64,000 nt of DNA from Loxodes magnus (lineage: Eukaryota > Ciliophora > Karyorelictea > Loxodida > Loxodidae): contig CAMPDV010000061.1 in NCBI GenBank assembly GCA_946699065.1, positions 682,001 through 746,000 of the forward strand, written 5' to 3'. The position numbers and the translations under genes are program-made. Below the pieces are notes generated by a model. It did no database searches. It was not told the DNA's origin and saw only the letters and a program-made list of their open reading frames with translations. How positions within the stretch are numbered: position 1 is the stretch's first letter; the number at the start of each line of letters is the position of its first letter. Shown one piece after another: positions 1-12,000 of the stretch.

Positions 1-251
1 AAGTTCCTTTCCTGTCGCTGAGAAAGTCCCTGATCAGAGTCATTTTCTGAAGGGAACACTGTCTTTGAGATTATCCGATCTTGGTAGGGGCTTGAAACCT
101 GGCTGCTCATAGCGATGGAGCTCCCTAGCAGCTATGCCTGGAGTACGACAGGATATCCCCGTTATTCCATAAAAAGAGAGCGTCGGGTCGTGCAATCGGA
201 AAGGAGTTTCCGGTCCAAAATCTTTTATAGTGGAAATTAATTAATTAATTA
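1..251 (+). repeat. SINE-like structured RNA element, copy 1 (5' end cut by window edge)
   Basis: This is a diverged copy of the ~310-bp element at 22394 and 31122. It shares conserved blocks such as GAGAAAGTCCCTG (near 20-32), ATAGCGATGGAGCTCCCT (109-126) and GGATATCCCCGTTAT (151-165). It keeps the same hairpins with different bases: 195-202 pairs with 207-214 (8 bp, loop GGAG), and 34-38 pairs with 46-50. A TTTT run at about 222-225 fits a pol III stop. The 3' tail is a repeated TTAA. The GC-rich body contrasts sharply with the AT-rich surroundings. The RNA class is not recognised. Confidence 0.8.
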
Positions 252-1080
252 AAAGAAAATTTAACTATTTTTATAATAAATTTTCTATAAATTTTGTGAA
301 TAAAATTTCAAAATTAAAATAATAAAAAATAAATTAAATTAAAAAGTTTTATAAAAATAGATTAAGATTTGATATTAAAAAAATTCTTAATTTTGAGAAA
401 AATCTCGTTATTTCATTCTAACTAAGAGATAAATCATTACTTTTAAATGCTTTATCCTTGCTTATAAAAATTTCTGATCAAAAAAATTTATTTAATGCCA
501 TGAGATAGAAAAACAAACTTTATTTCTTAACAATTTTTGCTGTTAAATTATGATTTGATAAGTTTACTAAAAAGCTTGAACAGAGTTTTTTATTTTATTC
601 TATTCTATTTCTTATTTCTCCCTAATTTTATTTAATCTATCTTTAGTCACTTTTTTCTTTCCTTTGCTCAATAATGATATTATAAATTAAGAAAATTGAT
701 ATAATTTTTAAGAAAATTCTCCTTTTTCTCATTTCTTAAAATATTTAAAAGGAAAAACATTAAAGTTGCGCTATTATTAAATTGAAAAATAATAGAGCTT
801 ATATAAATATATTTTACTTAAAGGTTTAAAAAAGGATTTTACTTTCTCAAAGATTTTCAATCTGCATGTAGCAGTCCAGATTTTGACATGGCTTGTTTTC
901 CACAGTCTTTTTTATAAGAATTGCTATCTGTAAACTTTTTTTCGTATGAGATTCCTTAAAGTATCTTTCTTTTATATATTCCTGATTTAGTAAAGAAGAT
1001 TCTTATTATTTCTTTTAATGTATTTGCTTCCTCCTATTTTTTAAATTTTAAGCAATTTTTATTAAATTATAAAAATATAA
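233..1080. other. AT-rich spacer, no gene seen
   Basis: Very A+T-rich sequence with homopolymer runs. The bases around 840-900 are slightly richer in G+C but contain no motif I recognise. No coding frame with recognisable domains was found on either strand. Confidence 0.6.
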
Positions 1081-1925
1081 TAAAATGACTTCTTAGAAAT
1101 AACAAAACTTTGAACAAAACATTTAAAAAGAAAAATTCTCTAAAAAATAAAAAAGCGAAATAATTAAAATAAGTGAAAGTGAGAAATATGATTCATATGA
1201 CGAACATTAACAACTTGGAAATCCAGAATTTAAAAAAAATTCCAACACAAGCTCAAATAGAAATAATATTTAAGTCATTAAAAGATTTTATATTCAAAAA
1301 TAGATACCTCACTGATAAAGTAGAAAAATTTATAAAGTCTTTGCTTGAGAAATAATATTAATAATCATAAGAAATAGAAAACAAACTGGAACAAAAATTC
1401 TCTAAATTTAATAATAAATTCAGGTAACGCCATTTTTGTTTTAACAGAATTAATCGATCCTATGGAAATAGAAAATGAAGCCTCAAATTAAAATAGACAG
1501 TAAACGTTTATTTAAAATAAGTAGTAAATTTAAATTAAATAAGTGTTACAGGAATAATAGTTTAAAAGAAGAATAAAATGCTACGTGTGCAATAAATAAC
1601 ACCAATGAAAATACTGCTACTAACTAAGCGAAATTTAAAGAAAGAATAAATAAGATATTTTTAGAAAACTATTTAGGATATATCCAACATAAAGCGGAAA
1701 AATTTATAGAAAAAAATTCTTTAATTCAAATCTTAATCCTTGGATAAATAATTAGGAACGCTAAGTGCAAGACCAAAACTATTCCGAATATTAAAGGATG
1801 GTGCACTAATGAAGTGCTACACCGCCTAACTAAGCCTAGTAGGAATTCAAGACAAATAATAGAGACAAGCTGATAGAATAGGTTAGATGGCTGACTACTA
1901 AGGCTTTAACAAAGTTTTTTTAAGT
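1081..1925 (+). mobile_element. ORF1-only LINE-like element, copy A (uninterrupted)
   Basis: This is a non-autonomous retroelement carrying only an ORF1-like gene. The reading starts at an ATG at 1085, just inside the left limit of similarity to copy B. The product begins basic and coil-forming, has a Met-Glu-Ile-Glu motif (ATG at 1462) and a zinc knuckle C-x2-C-x3-H-x4-C at 1579-1617 (TAA read as Gln, TGA as Trp). The coil part and the knuckle part lie in different frames here, so this copy looks decayed or spliced. The 3' region holds a bulged hairpin at 1800-1823 (GGTG/CACC, CACT/AGTG, loop AATGA, bulge CTA), close to the LINE hairpin at 30641-30673. Limits come from alignment to copy B (24655-31043), which is the same sequence on the other strand, split by a LINE. 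Confidence 0.75.
1800..1823 (+). other. Bulged 3' hairpin of element copy A
   Basis: GGTG(1800-1803) pairs with CACC(1820-1823), and CACT(1804-1807) with AGTG(1813-1816). The loop is AATGA and the 3' side has a CTA bulge. Layout, loop and bulge match the hairpin at the end of the LINE, with changed base pairs in the stem. It is likely the site where the LINE enzyme starts reverse transcription (inference). Confidence 0.65.
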
Positions 1926-4900
1926 CAAGTTGATTGACAATATCAGTTATTCTTCCTGCTAATTTTTCTTTGTGTTTTTTCCCTAATTTTTACCAACATC
2001 TTCTAACCTTTTAGTAAGGGAACCTTAATCTTTATTTTATCTTGTTATATTTTATATTGAAGAGAGACTAGAGGTGATTATTAAATTTAGTTAGCTTCTA
2101 TTTCCCTTTTTGCGTATTAAGATGGTGGAATTTAAGTCTGAAGTAAGATTTATACTCTTGTAATATAATTTTTTTTACTAGTTAGTCTTAAACTTAATCA
2201 ATTTCAATATTTAGTTAATCGTAGTTAATTACAATTTTTCTTATCTAAATAGAAAAATTGTTTCCTCTTGCTTACAATTACTTATTTAAGATTTTCAATT
2301 TTTTTCCTTTTCTTGATTAATAGGCTCGGGATTTGCCAAGCGTATTGAAATGAAGAACTTGATTTGACGATAATCTACAATTTTATTTTTAGATCTTACG
2401 ATTTTTTTCTTCTAGCTTTCTTGATTTCTTCTTAGGTATGATATTATCCAATATTAAAGCCCATTTTTCTATTATTTTTAATATAATTTATATAGTAACT
2501 ATATAATTTTAAGATACTTTAATTTATTTATCTAATATTACTATTTAACTTTTTTCATATGCTTTTAATAAGCTCCCTTATATTTTATCTCTTGAATATT
2601 GTACGGAGCAGGAATTTCTAAGAAGACTTAAAATAAAAAAATAGTAATATAATATCTATGCTTATATTTCTTTTATATATGTATTTATATTTTTCTATTT
2701 GTTTTATTTTAAGGCATATGCATATACCTTTAATGGTATATTTTCTTTAATTAATTTAATTTAGGTTTGAAAATAGAGTTAAAAGCTTATTTAAATTAGA
2801 TTATTATTGCTTCTACGAAATAGAATTAAAAAATTATTAAATTAAGAATAGTGATCTCAAAAATCTTCTTCAATCACTATAATTTTTAACTACCTGTCTA
2901 GAATCATGTTAATGGTAAGTTTCATAAATTGTAATATTAAATTAGAATTGAGTAGTCAAAGTAATTAGCTTAGAATATGTTAATTGAGCCTTTAGCAATC
3001 TACGATAAATTTTAAGTATAAATCGATAAAAATATTTGGTTAAGTGATCAAGCCTGGTAGTAAATTTACTTGGTATCTCATTAATTCGAATGGTTTAATT
3101 CTATTATTCCCTAGTTGTAATATAGGTATTTAATAATTGGGAGTGTTAAATATAGAACTAAGTAATAACTTAGTCTCTTAAAATAATAGGAAGCTACTAA
3201 AATACTAAGGTTAAATAATAAAAGTAAGCAGTCTTAATTAAAATAAGCTAATAAAACAAAAGTATATGCTTATAAGACATCTAATAGCAGCATATTAAAA
3301 ATAGTTATATTAGCTATTATCTAATTTTCTTTACTAAATAAAACTTATTTACTATTATTTTTAAGATGCTATGGACCTATAGTTACATCATTTAATTTAC
3401 TATCTTATTAACAAGGAAAATATCTTACAGTAATATTGGTGACCTAAATTAATGGAAATAGAATCCCTTATTCATTTTTAATTAATGCAATCATTTATTT
3501 CCCTCTATTTATATCTTTCAATTAGCATCTTTTTATTAGCTAATTCCTTTTTATTTCAAATGGAATAAGAGCAAGAAGGTATTATGAGAACTCTTAATTG
3601 CTTCAATTAATGTGGCTAGCTATTCAATTAAAAATCTAAGCAAATCGCTCTTCCATAAAAATAGCAGCTTCTAGCATGCAAATTACTTCATAAGCAAAAT
3701 CATTTTATTGAAAACATTTGACTCTCTTGCTAATTTTAGCCCAAACTAATTTAGAAAAGAGTGAGTTTCCTTTTAATTTAAGTAATAGTAAGAACATTTA
3801 CTTAAGCCTTTAAAGAAACGAATTGACTTAATACTTAGAAGTGTATGAAGATAAAAAATATAAAGAGTTTTAGCTAATTCAATAAAACTCTTCTAATGAT
3901 AGATTAACAGAAAAAGTTACTAGAATTAGCTGGAAATGTAAAGTTCTGTGAATTTCATATTTTCCCTCAACTATATTTTGAAATGCGTAAGAGAGAAGTT
4001 TTAAGAGTAAAGAACAGAAGTCAAGAAACTATTTAGTCAAATTTAAAGAAATAAGAAATAGGAAGTGAAGATCAAGTATTAGAATGCAAAGTAGCATTCT
4101 TTGCTTATAAGCTAGAAAGATGTTTTGAGAAAGAAGAGAGGAGATTTAATGATCTTAAAACTTGTTAATATAATAAAAACATTAATTTAAAGAAGTTGAA
4201 AAATTAGAAACCTTAATAAAGAAGCTTGCAAGTCTGGAAGATAAGTATTAAAACTAAATTTAGGTTGCCTTCTCTAAAAATGAAATAAGCTAAACTAAAA
4301 TAAAAGGAAGAAGTTTAATTGCATATGATATCAAAAGAATTAATTTAAAGAGTTATCTTAGTAAAAAATTTCTAGTAGCTATAAGATGAAATTTCTTAAA
4401 CCATACTAAAGAAATCTATTATAGCATTGGCTAAAGTATTTTACGAAAGTTCAACTATTTATTATTCAAAAAGAACTTAAAGGATTGTGAATAAATGAAA
4501 AAAGTTGTAAGGAAAGCTAAAATGAGTGGAAGTAAATTATAATAAAGAACCTTATGAAATTGAAGTTTGATAATTAAAAAGATAATAATTATTAATTTTG
4601 AAAATGAATATTTCAATAGCTTTCATAATTTGGAGTTAAATCCTTACTTTCTGATAATTAATTTTTTGAGCATAAATAAAAAGCCTCTATAGACTAATTT
4701 ACTTATATAAAATAGAAATAGGAAGGTGATATTTTAGTAAAAGGAATTAACTTGAATAATAAGATTTAGACTAAGCTTATATTTGTTTAATATTAGTACT
4801 AAGATAGTTTTATAAATTTTGTAGCACATGCATAGCTTTTAATGACGAGGCTTATCTTTTATGTTGGTAACTTAAAATGGAGTTAAAAGTTTATTTAAAT

Positions 4901-5024
4901 TAGATAAGAATTATTTAACCTTTAAGAAGGAATAGAGTTTAGTTAGTTAATAGCAATAGTTTCTTTATTTTCTAATTAATTTGAAGCTAAATTGCTAATA
5001 ATAATGCTAATGGTTCGTTTTACA
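1926..5024. other. AT-rich spacer with one weak coding-like stretch
   Basis: Mostly featureless A+T-rich DNA. Between about 3983 (ATG) and 4560 on the plus strand, two successive frames read like a charged, coil-forming protein (runs such as KEVEKLETLIKKLASLEDKY), but in different frames. It may be a decayed gene or a gene with a short intron. No domain recognised. Confidence 0.35.
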
Positions 5025-5040
5025 AATAAGAGCTTTCAAA
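5025..5040 (+). repeat. Target-site duplication, left
   Basis: The 16 bp AATAAGAGCTTTCAAA recur exactly at 5985-6000 and bracket the element 5041-5984. This is the signature of target-primed reverse transcription. Confidence 0.9.
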
Positions 5041-5984
5041 AAAAACGAAAATGGTAGAAGGGTTCAAGAAAGGCTTTTATACCACCTCCTAAAAAGGGGA
5101 GAGAAAGTAAGAACCCTCATCTCTAACTAACACGTCTTCTTCCTAGAAATAATCTTCTTCTCAAAACCTTCAAGAATAATAGACTCAACTAGGAACTTCC
5201 AGGCCAACCTAAAAGATGGGACAAAAGCACCAAAAGGCTACCTCGATGACACCAACTGAAGAGGAAGGACCTAGAAAGGTGCTGGAGACGCAAGAAGCAG
5301 CAGCCGTGCGAGAGTTTGCGATGCCACAGTTCCAGGAAGAACAGGCATAAAATTTAGTCGCATTCTCTGACCTGAAGGAGGAAGTAAAGAAGCTACGATT
5401 AGAGAATAGAGCTCTAAAAAATCAAGTTACTGAGCTCAAGGAATGGAAAGAAAGCTTCTGGGAAGTCTATGATCGAGAGCAAAACACTTTCTTCAGGGAA
5501 ATGGGATTGCTGCAGCAGAGAACAACTGTGCTTGAAGAGAACAGCAAGTAGCAACAGTAGTAGGAATTCAAAGTTAAGACAATTCAAGATCCAATGGAAA
5601 TAGAAGGAGTTATTAATTTACCGAGGAGTCCAGACAAGAAATGAATTAGGAATAAACCAAGATGTTTTGTATGCAAACAAACTGGACATAAATATAGACA
5701 ATGTTAGAAATTGAGATTAATTAAATAATAGTAATGGAATAGAAAATAATAAGAAAAATAATAGTACTAATATTAGGATAAGATTAGACGAGAATTCTGT
5801 AACTAATTTTATCCGTCAGGAGGTCAAATCTACAAACCGAAGTGGTATACAATCTAAGGCGACTGAAGAAAGAGTCCTGAAGGGAGATGGCTCCAGCCAG
5901 GCTATCAAACTGGTCCTGTGAACACGAGGTTGAAAGTCCTCCAAGTTCACTAAACTCCAATTTAAACTTTTTAATTTAGTAATT
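5041..5984 (+). mobile_element. ORF1-only LINE-like element, copy C (complete, with TSD)
   Basis: A 944-bp element between perfect 16-bp direct repeats. Its first ~60 bp match the 5' end of the LINE at 25188 (both hold TTTTATACCACCTCCT after an ATGG). It carries a single open frame (5051-5866) and no reverse transcriptase. The 3' end has a bulged hairpin: GAAC 5920-5923 with GTTC 5945-5948, and GAGG 5926-5929 with CCTC 5938-5941. It is comparable to HAL1 (half-a-LINE) elements of mammals, which also keep only ORF1. Perfect TSDs and an open frame suggest a recent insertion moved by an enzyme supplied in trans. Confidence 0.85.
5051..5866 (+). CDS. LINE ORF1-like nucleic-acid-binding protein
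   Basis: 271 residues if UAR is Gln and the TGA at 5864 is the stop. The frame opens at the ATG shared with the LINE 5' end; its first residues (MVEGFKKGFYTTS) resemble those readable from the LINE start at 25192 (MVSFKKGFYTTS). After a Ser/Gln-rich stretch comes a charged coiled coil (about residues 105-165), then a Met-Glu-Ile-Glu motif near residue 182, then a zinc knuckle C-x2-C-x4-H-x4-C (about 205-218) and a Gln/Arg-rich tail. This is the usual plan of LINE ORF1 RNA chaperones: a trimerising coil plus an RNA-binding knuckle. One in-frame TGA before the knuckle must read as Trp. A gag-like origin is possible, but the TSD and LINE-like 5' end argue for a LINE relative. Confidence 0.75.
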
Positions 5985-6000
5985 AATAAGAGCTTTCAAA
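5985..6000 (+). repeat. Target-site duplication, right
   Basis: Exact second copy of the 16 bp at 5025-5040, directly after the 3' end of element copy C. Confidence 0.9.
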
Positions 6001-9000
6001 TGAAGTGTAAATTAAGGTTGATTACTTGAAGGTATAATCTATAGCATTTGAACTTGGAAGTAATATGCTTAAAATAAGTAACTGGGTATTAGTTAGAAAT
6101 GAGATGACCTTATATTATGCAGCTTATATTTAAAGAACGATACTAGAATATTTATCTAATTTTACTTGCTTGGTATATTCTTAATATTTGAAACTTTACT
6201 ATTAGCATTGTCTAAAGAATATATGGCTTAGATATCTTTAATATTACTATGAAGCTAAAATTATTTAAATACATGAGCATTCTTATAAAATACTGATTAA
6301 GATGAGATAATTACATTGAGTTAAGGATAAACTTTAACCTAATATTTCAATTTAGAATAGTTTAATACCTTTACTAAGGAGATCATTCAATTTACTATAA
6401 ATATAAAAATAAGTTAAACTAGTCAAATAGCTCTTATTTAGTACCAAGCCAAATCCTTACATTATACCAATAATTAACAAAAGCCTCCTACGATATCAAA
6501 AAAGCCTATACAAATACTTATTTTATAAAGAAAAGCCTTTTATCTACAAAGGGACTAATAACTAATTCTTATGCTAAAATTACTCATTAACTTTTAGATC
6601 TTAGATAAATATAAGTGATTAACTAAAATCAATACTTAATATACTATCTTCACTATATCTACTAGATTTACTCCCTTTCTTCTGAAGAAAGCAGAGAAGC
6701 TGTGTTACAGTTATTATAGTTTAGGCTAATGCTTATAAGATATTTAGCATCCTTCAAGACCAAATATTTTAATTTATAAGCAACAGAATTTCAGAATAAG
6801 CCTAATTAATTGAGTCTATCAGTTATGTAAAGTTATCTTCAAAAGATTAAATTAAATAATTGCAACTTGAGTCACTATGATAGTAGTAGTTTCTATAGCT
6901 TATGTAGAAAACTCTTTCTTGCAATAATTTGATAGTTGAAGTGCATTATATTAAACTAATAAGGAAAGTAAAGCTTTTTATTTTTCAACTTAATTAAATT
7001 AAGTTTAGGAACTATAAATCTACTTCTAATCAAAATAGGCTTAGAACAAGGATCTTTTTAAATGTGAAATAGTGGAATTTAAATAGCATAATTTTCTACA
7101 GAATCCTGTTAACCATATATAAAGGAATTATGAATAAGCTTATTTTAGAAATAAACTTTAATTAAGATTAAAAAGAAATTCTAAGTGTAAAATAATTTTG
7201 CTAAGGGTAGAAGCTAAATATAAATAAAGCTAAAGCTAATTATCTATTATTAAAAAATAAAAATTACCATATATAAAATATTTTTATAGCAAGGATATAA
7301 ATACACTAAGCCTAGTCTAATAAGAGAAAAGCAACATTAGTATAAAATTAAAAATAAAAGACTGGAAGTAAATATAATAATATACAATAAAAATAATTAG
7401 ATGCTTAATAATTAATTACTAGCTTGAAAATATTTTATTTAACACAATGTAAAAAATGAAAAGAATAAATAGTTTATTTAGATGATTGAACGTATAGAAA
7501 TTATTAAATCAATTAGGAAAAATAGCATTTGCTTAATGGAATTGCAAGATTAAGTTAAATAGCTATAAATAATTAAAAGATTATAAACTCTTAATAAACT
7601 ATTGCTAATCTTTTTCAAGAAAAGTTTAAATATCTATATATATAAATAATTCAGAAATATAGTTCAAACATACCATAGCAAAACATTTATAATTATGAAA
7701 GAAATAATATATCATCATTAGAAGAATTGATTTTAGTAAATAAAGCTACTTAATCATTATTCATATATAATAAGAACAAAATTATTTTAAAGTTAATTTT
7801 TCTAAATAACTTAATTTATAAAGTAAACCAATAGATTCTTATTTTAATATTAGAGTTAAAATTAAAATTTATTACTAATACACCTAAAATGAAGGCAACT
7901 ATTTAAAATATAGCTAAGATAAAATTTATTTCTTGGGTACTTTTACACCTTAGAAAAGAGTAAAGGAGAAGCAACTATAAAAATAAAATAAAAGAATAAT
8001 CTCTTTTCTTAGTAATTTTATTTAGAATTAATTAATTAAATAATTTTTATTTTAGTCCTAACTAAGAATAGTTTAGCCTTATAAATAATATTGGATAAAT
8101 AGATTCCGAAATAGAAATAAACTAGGATAAATAAACTAAAATCTTAAAAGTTTAAATTTTAGAAAAATAATTAAAAATATTATCAAGGTTTACCTTATCT
8201 GATGAAGATAAACCATAAGCTACAATATTTTTTAAATTGCATTTATTAGTAAAAATAAATTAAGTGATGGTATAAATACAACATTCATTTAAGTAGATTA
8301 TTTTATTAGTTGAGTGAAATCAAAAATTAATAGCTTAAGAAATAAATTAAGCTTTTTTTATTTGGGACTGAAAATTATTTAGATAAAGCTAAGTTTAAAT
8401 TATAAAAATTAAAAGATAAAGCTTCCTTTTGATTCTTTATATTTCTCTATAAATATATGCTCTAATTAAATAAAATATTAAAAACCTAGAATGGAAAATT
8501 TCTTATTTATGAAGACTTTAATATATTTTTAGTTAATTATCCTTTTAAGTTACCTTTTTATAAAATTTTGAATACATTTATTGCAAAAGTATTACCAAAC
8601 TTATATCATTATGCAGTCTAGATTTTGCATTATTCTTAATGTTTGTTTATAGTTTTTGGTAAAATGAAAGAAACAAAATAGATGATAAGATTTGTAGAAA
8701 TTAAACTATCATTAATTTAAAATTTATATCCACTAGATAAAGCGATTAAATACTTGTTTAAAGATGATGTAGTTTATCTACTTAGACTTGTATTTTACTT
8801 TTTACTTTTAAATCCAGGAATTTAGGAATTGAAAATTGATATATTTGGTATAAGTATTTTGGTAAATTAATAGAGCCTATAGAATGGTTGTTTAGTTAAG
8901 AAAGGAAAATAAAATATAATTATAAGCATAAATAAATCCTTATTACGTATTATTTAAACTTAACCTAGATATAATACTTATTAGCTTTATTGTTTAAATT

Positions 9001-12000
9001 TGTCTTTATTATTCTATTAAGTGTCTTACTATTATTAAAGAAACTAATCTAGCTAATCTTAGAATAATAGAAATAAAATAAATAAAAATACATTTAAAAA
9101 GTTATCTCATTAGTACATTCTAAATAACACTTACTAGCAAAATCAAATCTTCTCTAGTAATAAAAAGCTATTATTAAATTTACATTTTAATCAATCATAG
9201 TAGAAAAAAGATTCTACGCTAAAAACTTATTATTATTCAATTATTTTTAATTTCGTAGTAGAAGCTTAAATGCCTCTAGATTAACTAGATAGTCAAATGT
9301 TTTTATCTAATTATGTTTTAGTAAACATTATTGAGTAAATTTATCTTAGTTATAATAAGTTTATTGATAGAATAAAAATAATAATACTTATAAGTGACTA
9401 TTTTCATATTTTTTAATACCTTAATATTTTTAACATGCTACATTTAAGAAATTTAATAATCAAGCTACTTTATTTTAGGAGACTATACACCCCAAATTTA
9501 AACTTTAATACTCATTAAATTTTAACTATTATTTTAAAGGAAAGCATTTTTAAGTAGCCTAGTTTTAAATGCAAAAGCTTTCTTTGCTTTATCCCTTTAC
9601 TTTTTTAAAAAAGTAAAGTTTAAACACCATTGGAGTGTTTTCAGCTTTATAGTTTAGACTTTCAATAAGTTACCTTAAGCAAAAATAAATTAATAGACGC
9701 ATCTAAATTACAGTTACATTAGAGACTTATATCATTATTTAGTTATATAAAGCATTATCAATATATCAAAATGAATCTTATATAGTTGATGAATGCATTT
9801 TTCTCTAATTTTCTAAGAAGAATTAAAATCTCAACAAAGGCTTTTCTTGTACAAAAATATCTCTATAAGAAATTTTAAAACTCATGCTTAGATATATTTT
9901 GCTATAATTATCGATTATTAAATTAAAATATATTTCATTTATAAAAAAATTCATACAGGCACTAATAAAATTGATTACTAGCAAACAAATAGGGGAAACT
10001 TCATTAATAGATATTAGAATAAATCTTTGAAAAGGCAGATAAACTATTGTGACCTAGTTCTAAATTAATTATTTAGAATTCATTGAAGTTTATTATGATA
10101 TTTCATTGGAACATTTTACAGCAATACTCACATCCTAATTTAGAGCCACGACGATTTTTTAATCAAGTAGTTTCAGCAGATTTTAAAATGAAAGTATATC
10201 AAATAATTTAAGTGGCTTCATAGGCAATTAAAGATAATTAACTTGACTAGTTGCAGACTTATTCCAACACGCTGAAAAAATATTCTACAAAAAAAATAAT
10301 AAAAGAGAATGAATATTCTCCAGCTTCTTGGCCAGAAGCACTAAATTTAATAAGAGCATAATAAAGAAGGCAGCACATAAATAAATTAATTTTCACTCTT
10401 AAATTTAGCAAAATAGAAAGAGCAATTCTTTAATTAGTTTTAAAACAAGAATAGAGACGAAGTTTTCAAAGGTATCTTTTCTAAAAAAATGTCCTTACTA
10501 CATAATATAATATTTTATATCCCTTAGAATTATTTTGGTAAGCAAATCCCCTAAAAATAAAATTTAGTTCCAAAATAATAAAAAATAAGATTCTATTTAT
10601 TTCTCATAAATAAGGAGATTAAGTCATAAAAAGATTTTATTTTAGTGAAGATATATTATAAAAGAATAAATAAGAAATAATCTTTGAAATGATAATGTAA
10701 GTATTCAAAGATAGCTTAATAAAGGAACTTAAATAATCAAATCTTAAATATAAAATAAAATTTATAATCATTAAATTAAACCAATTATGTCTATTAATAA
10801 TTTAATATAATTTTCATTATAATTACTAATAAATCTCAATATAATACATTTAATACCTTTAATGTTTTTTATTTTTATAAGTCAAATTAACACTTCTAAT
10901 AATTTATAAATCCTAAGGAAAACTCAATTATCTCACTGTAAGTTTTTTCGAAATTTTTTTTTAAAAATAAAGTTTAGAAATATTTTCAGACACATTTTAG
11001 ACTTAGATTTAATCTCAAAAGTATAATCTTTAAGCAATAAAGTTTTCTTAGTTAAGGCTTAATATTTTTAAATATGAGATAAATTAAAATAATTTAAATG
11101 TTTTATCTATCGATATTTCTAGCTATAAAATAACTTAATAGGTACTTTCCTCATTCAAATTTAATTTCGTATACTTCAGCTTTTTATTGTGTTTCTACAT
11201 AAATGCATTTATATAGTTGAACTATGATAATCTATGCAAAATCATAAATTTACTCATGACTAAGAAACAAAAGATAATTTATTTTATTTAGTTTTTTCTT
11301 ATTTTATGCCTGTAATTGAAAGAATATTTATATGATGAATGTTTATTAGCATTTGATATGCTAAAAGAATTTTTAACTAAATTATGAGATTTCTATTTAA
11401 ATTGTATTTATTATATGATTATTTTTATTTTATTAATATGGATTCTAGCTTATAGTCTTTCTTTTAATAGCTTTTATTATAAATTTGAAGAAATAGCGTA
11501 ATAGATAAAAATATTAAAGTGTATTTAAATTATTATTCTTTACACTTTTATTCTATTTCATAATTATTATTCTTAGTTTAATTTCTTTGCTGATAAATAT
11601 ATTTATCAAATCTAAGTTTAGATTTTAGAAATTTTAAGATTTGCTTAATTTCTTTGGTTAAAATTAATTATTAGCAAGGCTGAAATATTTTTTATAGCTT
11701 TATTTATATTTTTCATAAAAAATTAACTTTGCGTAATCTAATTCCTCAGTTCTGACAAAATAGTTTTTTATTTTATTTTTGAAGAAAAATTTTTATATTT
11801 TTCAGATATTATTTTTTATTTTTTCATCTCAAGTTCCAAAAAAATAAAAAGCAAATTATTTTTGATTACTGTTTTTATATCTAATTGCATTTAAATTTTA
11901 AGTTTATTATTTAATTTTGGTGACTTTAGATAAAATAAAGGTATTTTAAATTTCATTTAAAAATCTTTTTTATTATCTAATGCTATCACCTTTAATGCTA

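Noticed and set aside
1-251. Group I intron, SRP RNA or tRNA-derived SINE
   Set aside because: No P7-type core, no SRP helix-8 motif and no convincing A and B boxes were found in the repeated structured element.
5041-5984. Interpretation as an LTR-element gag fragment
   Set aside because: No long terminal repeats; the 16-bp TSD, LINE-like 5' end and 3' hairpin fit a LINE relative better.
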